From Shewanella olleyana (GTDB lineage: Bacteria > Pseudomonadota > Gammaproteobacteria > Enterobacterales > Shewanellaceae): DNA of 64,000 nt. Of the stretch, positions 57,459-64,000 are shown piece after piece (the first letter of the stretch is position 1; every line of letters begins with the position of its first letter). The stretch covers positions 1 through 64,000 of the forward strand of contig NZ_JAKILD010000014.1 of assembly GCF_023283825.1 (NCBI RefSeq), in the 5' to 3' direction. The notes below the pieces were generated by a model. It did no database searches. It was not told where the DNA came from and saw only the letters and a list, made by a program, of their open reading frames with translations. A program made the position numbers and the translations under genes.

Positions 57459-58712
57459 ATGAAAGGTTCAAAATCCGCTTTTGCAGTTGCATGTTTAAGT
57501 GCTTTAGTGAGTAGCTCAGCCCTGTCGGCAAATTTTGTGTTCTTAGATGAGGCAACTTTAGCCCAAAATCGTACATTGCTTCATTCAGAAAAAGCGCCTC
57601 AATCAATGCAGCACAGCTATCAACAACTCATTGAAGAAGCTGACATTGGTAAACAAGCGACTATTTTCAGTGTTGCCCATAAGGGCTTTACACCACCTAG
57701 TGGTGATAAAAATGATTATATGAGCATTAGTCCATATTGGTGGCCAGATGAATCAAAAGCTGATGGACTACCTTGGATACGGTTTGATGGTAAAACCAAT
57801 CCCGCTTCAAAGTCGGATGAAACTGATTCAGTGCGTATTGGTACTTTTACCCGCACAGTACGTGCTTTAGCATTGGCCTATTACTTCAGTGAAGATGAAG
57901 CTTACGCCAACAAAGCGATTGAATTAGTACGTGCTTGGTATATTGATGAAACGACTAAAATGAATCCGAACGTGAACTTTGGTCAAGGTGTGCCTGGTGT
58001 AGCTGATGGTCGTCGCAGTGGTCTCATTGATACTCGTACCTTGGTTGAGCGAAACTTGGATGCGATTGCGATTTTATCTCAGTCGGCCACATGGACTGAA
58101 AAAGATGAAGCTGGAATTAATCAATGGTATAGCGATTACTTAGATTGGCTAATTGAAGATGATTTAAGTGGCGGACCAAAAGGTGAGGCTTATGCACCTA
58201 ATAATCATGGCACTTGGTACGATTACCAAATGGCTGGCATTGCGTACTTCTTGGGAAATAGTCATTTAACGAAACAAATGGTGCAAAAGGGTAAAGTGCG
58301 CATTGATACTCAGTTTGCTGAAGATGGCTCACAACCCCATGAAGCTCAGCGAACTCGATCTTATCATTATCATTACTTTAGTTTAGATCCATTAGTGGGC
58401 ATTGCTCAGTTAGGAGATAAAGTGGGTGTTGATTTATGGCATTATCAAAATCAGCAAGGTGTATCACTCACTAAAGGTATTGAGTTTATGGTGAAGTATA
58501 ACGATCCAAAAGCGCAGTGGCCTTTTCCTGAAAAGGACAGTCGCCGAATTGCACGTATGTCACCTCTTTATCTAAAAGCAGGACAAGCGCTAGATAAACC
58601 GCAATGGATTAACTTAGCAAAAGACACTGATTTTACAGGCTACAGCGTAAGTAAAAACTTGGCTGAAGTGTGGGCGCAGCGTGAAATTGAGTTGTTGTAT
58701 CGTTCAAACTAA
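57459..58712 (+). CDS. Alginate lyase family protein (PL5/PL38-like), exported
   Basis: A 417-residue protein with a signal peptide (FAVACLSALVSSSALSA-NFV). The helical toroid domain carries the typical MSISPYWWPDESKADGLPW and PNNHGTWYDYQ blocks; the Asn-His pair is catalytic in related lyases. It should act in the periplasm or outside the cell on alginate or oligoalginate. A symporter gene lies divergently upstream, and operator-like TTGTATTACTT sits 30 bp before the ATG. AGGGGAAG precedes the start. The exact PL family (5 or 38) is not settled. Confidence 0.82.
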   Translation: MKGSKSAFAVACLSALVSSSALSANFVFLDEATLAQNRTLLHSEKAPQSMQHSYQQLIEEADIGKQATIFSVAHKGFTPPSGDKNDYMSISPYWWPDESKADGLPWIRFDGKTNPASKSDETDSVRIGTFTRTVRALALAYYFSEDEAYANKAIELVRAWYIDETTKMNPNVNFGQGVPGVADGRRSGLIDTRTLVERNLDAIAILSQSATWTEKDEAGINQWYSDYLDWLIEDDLSGGPKGEAYAPNNHGTWYDYQMAGIAYFLGNSHLTKQMVQKGKVRIDTQFAEDGSQPHEAQRTRSYHYHYFSLDPLVGIAQLGDKVGVDLWHYQNQQGVSLTKGIEFMVKYNDPKAQWPFPEKDSRRIARMSPLYLKAGQALDKPQWINLAKDTDFTGYSVSKNLAEVWAQREIELLYRSN

Positions 58713-58737
58713 CTGATTTTGCATATTGCAGAAATGA

Positions 58738-58771
58738 TAAAGCGAATACTGATATCGGTATTCGCTTTTTA
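58738..58771. terminator. Bidirectional intrinsic terminator
   Basis: AAAGCGAATAC pairs with GTATTCGCTTT, followed by T. It separates the convergent lyase and exonuclease genes. Confidence 0.88.
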
Positions 58772-58835
58772 GTTTGAGGCACTTTTGATAGCAGAGTTTT
58801 GATTACAGCGTAATGACTCTCTGGCTTATTTTTAG

Positions 58836-59555
58836 CTATTTCTTCTGGCTTAATCGATAGAGACGGGCAAAGCTATCGCGACTACCTCTAGATAACCTTT
58901 TTTGTTGCGCCAACAATAATTCTGCCGCGCCAAGTGCATCAACTAAGGCGTTATGACTATTATATTCAGGCAAGCCATAACGTTTGCGAGTGCCAGCTAA
59001 TGTGAGATCGACATCTGAGTAATGATCGATTGCCGTAGCAAAGTGCTTTTCTAAGCATAGCGTGTCGAGCCAAAGTAGTGGTGGCGGTGGGAGTTGCCAA
59101 TACTTTTGCGCGTAGTAATTAATAAATCCAGCTTCAATGACTGAGCCGTGAACAACTAAGACTTTGTCGCCAAGTTGGCTGAAGAAATAGCTCATCGCTT
59201 CATGAAGTGACACCCCATTTGCTAGCATTTGAGGCGTAATGTGGTTAATGACCGCTGACTCAGGTTTGACCTTGTCACAATGCTTAATATAAACATGTTG
59301 GCTGTTGGCTAAATCAATTTGCTGATTTTTTATCACCACCCAACCCATACTGAGTATTTCATCTTCGACAGGATCAAACCCCGTGGTTTCAATATCCAAC
59401 GCTAGATACGTGACTTCACTGCATAGGGCTTTTAGCTCAGGCAATGGTGCCGAAGTGGGTTCAACCAAGCTTTGACTCAAGCTGTCTTTAACTAGGTAGT
59501 TTTCACGCTGTCTTTTTAAAGCGGATAATGGGTGAAAATAGTCTAAAAGACTCAT
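58836..59555 (-). CDS. DnaQ-like (DEDDh) 3'-5' exonuclease
   Basis: A 239-residue cytoplasmic protein with the exonuclease motifs ALDIETTGFDP (Exo I), VVHGSVIEAGFI (Exo II) and HNALVDALGAAELL (Exo III, DEDDh type). It belongs to the Pol III epsilon-like family. It is translationally coupled to the CBS gene before it: the stop TAA and start ATG share one base. Such pairs occur together in several gammaproteobacteria. The job is unknown, possibly nucleotide or RNA turnover. Confidence 0.88.
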   Translation of the reverse strand: MSLLDYFHPLSALKRQRENYLVKDSLSQSLVEPTSAPLPELKALCSEVTYLALDIETTGFDPVEDEILSMGWVVIKNQQIDLANSQHVYIKHCDKVKPESAVINHITPQMLANGVSLHEAMSYFFSQLGDKVLVVHGSVIEAGFINYYAQKYWQLPPPPLLWLDTLCLEKHFATAIDHYSDVDLTLAGTRKRYGLPEYNSHNALVDALGAAELLLAQQKRLSRGSRDSFARLYRLSQKK

Positions 59556-61420
59556 TAAATATTCCCAAAGCGCAATTTAGCGGCATCTTGTTGATCGGCA
59601 ATGATCCTAAAAGCATCTTTTAAATGTTTACGCTCAAAACTGCCAAAGGTATCGGGATTAATATGGTTGTCAGGTATCTTACCTTCCTTTAATGCCGTTA
59701 ATTGGTGGCTATATCTGAAGGATAAAATAAATCGATAGGCTCCCATTATATTCTGAAAGGCATCGTCACTTAATACGCCTGCATTATTTGCAGCTTGAAA
59801 GCGTGCTTCGGTTTGCAGTGCGTCACTGCCCACCGCTAATGCGTAAATTCGGGCAAGATCAATAATCAAGTTAATGGCATATTTTTTAATGTTCAGGGTC
59901 TTATTATTCTCACCGCTTTTTTCTAATACCAATGAATTGAAGATACCTAATGGTGGGTTGGTGTTGGTGGCATCTTTAACCAAAATACCTAAAAACTCGG
60001 CATTTTCACGAATATGAGTATGCATTGACTCATGCAGTTCATGCTCAAAATTTTGATTACCAAATACGGTGCGTATCTCTAAAAACACACTGATGTTAAG
60101 CAGACGTTCGTATTCAGGGTTAGCAACCCACTTTTTGTAATACTGTTTCCACATCGATAGTGGCTGACGCCATTTATCAGTGGTGGGCATATAGTTGCCA
60201 GTACAAAGGGGGTAGTCACAGCGATCTAGCCCTTGGGTGACAAAGTCGGCTAAATGTTTAAAGTAAATACGATCGTTTTCGGTGACATTATCTGCCAGCA
60301 CAATGGCACTATCTTGATCGGTTAAACAGTGCACTTCATTTCGGGCATGAGAGCCTGCAACAATCCATGCAAAGTCACAAGGTGGCTCGCCCAATTGATC
60401 AATCATGATATTAATGAGTCTTCGAGTATAGGCATCGAAGATCATTGCCATCACTTTGCCGATGGTTTCAGGCACCACTTTACCTTCAACTAGCGCTTCA
60501 AAAATAGCTTGGCGCTCAGGGTTTAACGTGGCTAATTCTTTTACGCTGACGGCATACTTGATTTTCTCAATCAAGAAAATAGCCTGCATACGGTGATTTT
60601 GGACCAAGTGAGTTGTGGTGAGTAAGCCAACGACCTTATTGTTCTCAACCACAGGTAGATTTCGTACATTGTATTGCATCATTAAAGAGGCAGCTTGCAA
60701 TACTAAGTCTTCTGGCGCGACGGTTAATGGGTTAGATGTCATCACATCCTTGATTGGCTTATCAATAGGGTAACCTTCAACAATCACGCGTTTGGTCATG
60801 TCTCTATCGGTAATTAAGCCAACAATCTTGTCGTCTTCATAAATTACCGCGCAAGACGTGCGTTTAATCATCCGCATTTCGTGAGCAACAGCTTGAATAC
60901 TCATGTCAGCAGTGACCACTGCAATACGGCCACTGGCGACATCTTTCACCTTACGGATGAACAGTCCTTTTTCCTTATTCGACCATACAACATCTAATGC
61001 TGAGTTTAAGCGTACCTGAGCTTGGGAGGCGAAGTGCTCTGCATACTCAGGGGTTTTAGTGAATAAAGTTTGAAGTGCGGAGTGTGGGATTAGATACAGT
61101 AAGCAAGGTTCAATGGCGGTGGCTTGATAGCCTTGATCATCATCAACATCAGAATCTAGAAAGGTAAAGCCGAATAAATCTTCAGCTTCTAAACGCGCGC
61201 GAAGTACGCCACTTTTTTTACGCTGCTCCATGGCACCAGAACGGACAATATAAAGGTGCTTCTCTTGATTGTCAGCTGACAAGTCGACAACTTCGCCCTG
61301 GGCAACATAGATAATTTTGACCACTTCGGCGAGTTCGCGAACTACGGCTTTGGGCAGCTTATCAAATGGATCGATTTGTCCAATAAATTGGATGACATTA
61401 GGAAGTAACGATTCGTCCAT
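59555..61420 (-). CDS. cNMP-binding, CBS-pair and DUF294 nucleotidyltransferase protein
   Basis: A 621-residue protein. In order: a cyclic-nucleotide-binding domain (about 10-130), a CBS pair (about 160-280; ITDRDMTKRVIVEG, NVRNLPVVENNKVVGLLT), a DUF294 nucleotidyltransferase (GSHARNEVHCLTDQDSAIVL with the catalytic DxD) and a DUF294 C-terminal domain. It looks like a GlnD-type signalling enzyme that senses nucleotides and modifies a partner. It overlaps the exonuclease gene by one base, so the two are probably made together. Confidence 0.9.
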   Translation of the reverse strand: MDESLLPNVIQFIGQIDPFDKLPKAVVRELAEVVKIIYVAQGEVVDLSADNQEKHLYIVRSGAMEQRKKSGVLRARLEAEDLFGFTFLDSDVDDDQGYQATAIEPCLLYLIPHSALQTLFTKTPEYAEHFASQAQVRLNSALDVVWSNKEKGLFIRKVKDVASGRIAVVTADMSIQAVAHEMRMIKRTSCAVIYEDDKIVGLITDRDMTKRVIVEGYPIDKPIKDVMTSNPLTVAPEDLVLQAASLMMQYNVRNLPVVENNKVVGLLTTTHLVQNHRMQAIFLIEKIKYAVSVKELATLNPERQAIFEALVEGKVVPETIGKVMAMIFDAYTRRLINIMIDQLGEPPCDFAWIVAGSHARNEVHCLTDQDSAIVLADNVTENDRIYFKHLADFVTQGLDRCDYPLCTGNYMPTTDKWRQPLSMWKQYYKKWVANPEYERLLNISVFLEIRTVFGNQNFEHELHESMHTHIRENAEFLGILVKDATNTNPPLGIFNSLVLEKSGENNKTLNIKKYAINLIIDLARIYALAVGSDALQTEARFQAANNAGVLSDDAFQNIMGAYRFILSFRYSHQLTALKEGKIPDNHINPDTFGSFERKHLKDAFRIIADQQDAAKLRFGNI

Positions 61421-61526
61421 TTTTATACCTTAAATATTAAATAACTAATGATCTTACTTAGCTTAAACTCAATTTTCTCAAGCTGCATGAAAATTTAAGC
61501 AGCCTGAGCAGTACAGCCACGCTTAG

Positions 61527-62468
61527 CTAAGGAGTATGACTTACCTTGAGTTCGGTAAAGCCAACTTCAAAAACTTGTCCGGCATAATCTGATGAAGTGA
61601 CTACTTGCGGATAAATTCCGGCTTTAAAGTAATACTCTTCATTAAGCCAAGCTGTATCTAAAGTGTACTCTTTACCATCGTTAGCAATGACCGGCTCGCC
61701 CCACTTTAATAATCTCTGGGTGCTTATGCCTGAAATTATCGTTGTCAGTGTAATGCCTGTGGTATCGACTTCAATCGCATATTGCCAATCTTCGTAAGCT
61801 TTAGCTGTACCAAGCTCAATACTAAACGGTTGGCAGCTATCACAAGTTTGATTATCGGGTTTAAAGCTATCATTTAATATCACTCTGACAGGTTTTTCGC
61901 TGCCTTCCCATAGCACTTTAACTAATGCCTGTTTGATATCTTTACCGTGGACTTGGCCGACGATGACTTTAGGGCTAACCGACGTTATCTGCGGGTACTG
62001 AATAATATTAAGCGAAGCCTCTAGCAGGTGGTTACCGCCAATAGCCCAATTTTGATTGGTCGAAGAACAGGGGTTTTCGGTATCAAATCGATATAGCTCT
62101 CGTAATTCTGAGCGAACATATTGAGTATTAGGCGTGGTGGCGCCATCCATTCCTAGATCGACATTAAAGACCAATTGCTGTGGATTTTTCTCGGTCCAAA
62201 AATAAGCAATGTCAGTATCGTTAGTTAAGGTTTGATTATTACTGCATGTCGACGGTTTGAGTTCTGCTGCGCTCGTCCCCCCTGAACCATAAAAGCTGTC
62301 TTTACTCTCAGGAATAGTCAATTTCCATTGCTCAATAGTCCAACTACACGTTTCGCACGGAGGCACTTCTGGTGGTACTTCAGGAGGCGTTTCAGGTGAA
62401 TCTGAAGAACCTGAGCAACCCAAAAGAAGTATAAGTAATACATTAGATGTGAATATTCGCATTAACAT
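61527..62468 (-). CDS. PL7 alginate lyase lipoprotein
   Basis: A 313-residue lipoprotein (lipobox LLGC, C18), then a Pro-rich linker (PETPPEVPPEVPP) and a beta-jelly-roll PL7 domain. The three PL7 signatures are present: RSELRE (119-124), QVH (172-174) and YFKAGIYPQ (280-288). QVH rather than QIH occurs in enzymes with less common preference (often M-rich). Cys pairs near the lyase domain ends may form disulfides. It should sit on the outer membrane and cut polymer alginate. It is divergent from the PL6 gene. Confidence 0.93.
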   Translation of the reverse strand: MLMRIFTSNVLLILLLGCSGSSDSPETPPEVPPEVPPCETCSWTIEQWKLTIPESKDSFYGSGGTSAAELKPSTCSNNQTLTNDTDIAYFWTEKNPQQLVFNVDLGMDGATTPNTQYVRSELRELYRFDTENPCSSTNQNWAIGGNHLLEASLNIIQYPQITSVSPKVIVGQVHGKDIKQALVKVLWEGSEKPVRVILNDSFKPDNQTCDSCQPFSIELGTAKAYEDWQYAIEVDTTGITLTTIISGISTQRLLKWGEPVIANDGKEYTLDTAWLNEEYYFKAGIYPQVVTSSDYAGQVFEVGFTELKVSHTP

Positions 62469-62768
62469 AACGATAACTTTCCTTATTTGTAAGACAATAT
62501 ATCTTACTTTTTCAAACGAAATTGTGGGAGAATTTTTTAATATTATGCTTAATTAGTAATCAGTCAATAAAGTTATTGTTGGTTTTTGTGGTTAGAGTTT
62601 GCTTTTTTAGCTTTGTTGTTAAGGAATCCCTCGCTTTGGTTGTTAAAAGTAATCAATTATATACTCCTAATTAGTTAGTTTATGAACAATCTCACAGTTT
62701 TTCCTACCAAAAGATTAATAATACAAATAAGATTGTGTTAAATAATACAAATGGGAAAAGGGGAAAGT
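62469..62768. promoter_or_regulatory. Divergent PL7/PL6 promoter region with operator-like sites
   Basis: 300 bp. TTGTAAGACAA (62488-62498) fits TNGT-N3-ACNA and lies 20 bp before the PL7 start. TAATAATACAA (62716-62726) and AAATAATACAA (62740-62750) precede PL6. The latter closes an 18-bp dyad TTGTGTTAAATAATACAA (62733-62750), which ends just before the PL6 ribosome site. Confidence 0.5.
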
Positions 62769-64000
62769 ATGAAAAAGCGTATTATCGCTTCAGCTATTTC
62801 TTTGGTATTGCTGACAGGTTGTGCAGCTACCGAGCCTGCGGTTGATGTTGTGGGGACAGCGACAATCACAGGACCAATGGTTGAGCAAAATAATAAAAGT
62901 GCTATTGATGCGACATCTTTGCAAAGAGCAGATGCAGCAGCATTAAAAGATAAATTACTCACACTCGAAGATGGCGAAACCCTCGTCATCGATGCTGGGA
63001 AATATGCCAACCTTGGCAAGTTCGATATCAAAGCAAATAATGTCACGATTAAAGCGGCTAACCCTGGTGAAGTATGGTTTACCGGGTTAGTACAGTTTAA
63101 TCTTCGTGGTGACAATATTACCTTAGATGGTGTGGTATTTACCGATGGAGGCCCTGCAGAAAGAATGGGTGGTGTGGTCTTCCGTGGTGATAATAATACG
63201 CTAACTAATTCTACTTTCTATTTCTTCAATGATGACTACCTTTATCAGCCAGATGACAAACGCGCTGAATATCCAAAGTATTTATGGATTTCTTTATATG
63301 GAAAGCATAACAACTTAATCAACAATACATTTGAAGGTAAACACAAACGTGGCACCTTGATTGGTGTGCAAAAGAAGAAAGGCGATACCACGCCTGACCA
63401 CCACATCATCAAAGGTAACCTTTTCTACAACCAACAACACAACCAATTCAACGAATTTGATAACCAAGATGCGGTGCGATACAACGGCAACAGTTGGGAA
63501 GCAATTCGTTTAGGTGATTCAAAAAGTTCTATATACGCTTCGAAAACATTGATCGAAGGTAATTTATTCCTTAAATGTGACGGCGAAACTGAGTTAGTTT
63601 CTCTTAAATCTGGTGGCAATACATTAAGAGGCAATACCTTCGTTGATAACGCTTCGATGATTTCATTGCGTCACGGCACTAATAACGTTGTTGAAGACAA
63701 TGTCATTCTAGGTAACAACAAGAAGCAATCAGGCGGTATCCGCTTTTACGATGCAGGCCATACCATTCGCAATAACTATATTGAGCGCGTAATGGGTACA
63801 GGTGATGTTCGTGGTGGCATTGCGGTGAACACGGGTATTACTGATGTTGCAAATGGCGAGACCCTAAATAATGATGTCAAAGGGAAAGAGCTGAATAAGC
63901 AGGCAACCCCTTATAAAGTCAACATCGAAAACAACACCATTGTCGACTCTCGTCAAAACATTCTTTATTCCACCAAAACACACCGTGTCAGCCTATATGA
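62769..64000 (+). CDS. PL6 alginate lyase lipoprotein (3' truncated)
   Basis: An open frame of at least 410 codons runs off the window end. It starts MKKRIIASAISLVLLTGC, a lipoprotein signal with C18. The body has the PL6/chondroitinase-B right-handed beta-helix repeats (many NN-x-T-x-x-N-F turns) and the catalytic region GETELVSLKSGGN followed by SLRHG, where PL6 enzymes have their Lys and Arg. It should cut alginate at the cell surface, next to the PL7 lyase. AAAAGGGGAAAGT precedes the ATG. Confidence 0.92.
   Translation, partial: MKKRIIASAISLVLLTGCAATEPAVDVVGTATITGPMVEQNNKSAIDATSLQRADAAALKDKLLTLEDGETLVIDAGKYANLGKFDIKANNVTIKAANPGEVWFTGLVQFNLRGDNITLDGVVFTDGGPAERMGGVVFRGDNNTLTNSTFYFFNDDYLYQPDDKRAEYPKYLWISLYGKHNNLINNTFEGKHKRGTLIGVQKKKGDTTPDHHIIKGNLFYNQQHNQFNEFDNQDAVRYNGNSWEAIRLGDSKSSIYASKTLIEGNLFLKCDGETELVSLKSGGNTLRGNTFVDNASMISLRHGTNNVVEDNVILGNNKKQSGGIRFYDAGHTIRNNYIERVMGTGDVRGGIAVNTGITDVANGETLNNDVKGKELNKQATPYKVNIENNTIVDSRQNILYSTKTHRVSLY

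Noticed and set aside
62738-63115. 125-codon reverse frame
   Set aside because: It overlaps the start and lipoprotein signal of the PL6 lyase on the other strand, which has clear domain evidence.

Overview
The window looks like a chromosome segment of a marine gammaproteobacterium, most likely Shewanella or a close alteromonad. This is inferred from the close match of the housekeeping proteins to enteric versions (RapA, PlsC, RraB, a PIN-PhoH ATPase), the many FCD-type GntR and GGDEF regulators, the AT-rich intergenic DNA and the alginate catabolic genes. No tRNA, rRNA, CRISPR array or transposase gene was seen.

Layout. 1-4.7 kb: small genes, a TraB/GumN protein, a MaoC-fold protein and an MscS channel. 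4.6-8.4 kb: a probable zinc-uptake cluster (His-rich small protein, His/Glu-rich outer-membrane barrel, periplasmic metal-binding protein, ABC permease) with no ATPase gene. 8.5-20.3 kb: core genes (plsC, rraB, a CheC-like response regulator with a diguanylate cyclase, a crotonase, rapA, phoH, a TRIC channel). Two copies of a roughly 280-bp MITE-like repeat lie here; a third is at 51 kb.

20.6-39.5 kb is the least familiar part. It holds four amidohydrolase-superfamily enzymes and one M20 hydrolase, two COG0523 (CobW-like) GTPase metallochaperones, two outer-membrane barrel-like proteins, a patatin lipoprotein, a phospholipase D lipoprotein, and a type-B carboxylesterase lipoprotein that has lost its catalytic Ser and His. 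I propose it is one exported and cytoplasmic metal-dependent hydrolase system for an N-acylated, lipid-like or peptide-like substrate. The substrate is unknown. Tandem repeats sharing the core GTTTAAGT lie upstream of the first gene and near the middle of the cluster, after the second GTPase gene.

40.9-64 kb is an alginate-utilisation region. It has a kdgF-kdgK-eda operon, two tandem PL17-type oligoalginate lyases, an SSS symporter, two paralogous FCD-GntR regulators, a PL5/PL38-like lyase, a PL7 lipoprotein lyase and a PL6 lipoprotein lyase cut by the window end. Outer lyases would cut alginate, the PL17 enzymes would finish oligomers in the cytoplasm, KdgF would linearise the unsaturated uronate, and KdgK and Eda would take KDG to pyruvate and glyceraldehyde-3-phosphate. 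The DEH reductase linking KdgF to KdgK is not in the window. Copies of a TTGTATTAC-type motif, fitting the known FadR/FCD operator pattern, sit in front of several of these genes and suggest one regulon. The region is broken up by a hairpin-rich repeat stretch (48.9-49.5 kb), a MATE transporter whose stop codon is made by the third MITE copy, and an exonuclease/CBS-nucleotidyltransferase pair.
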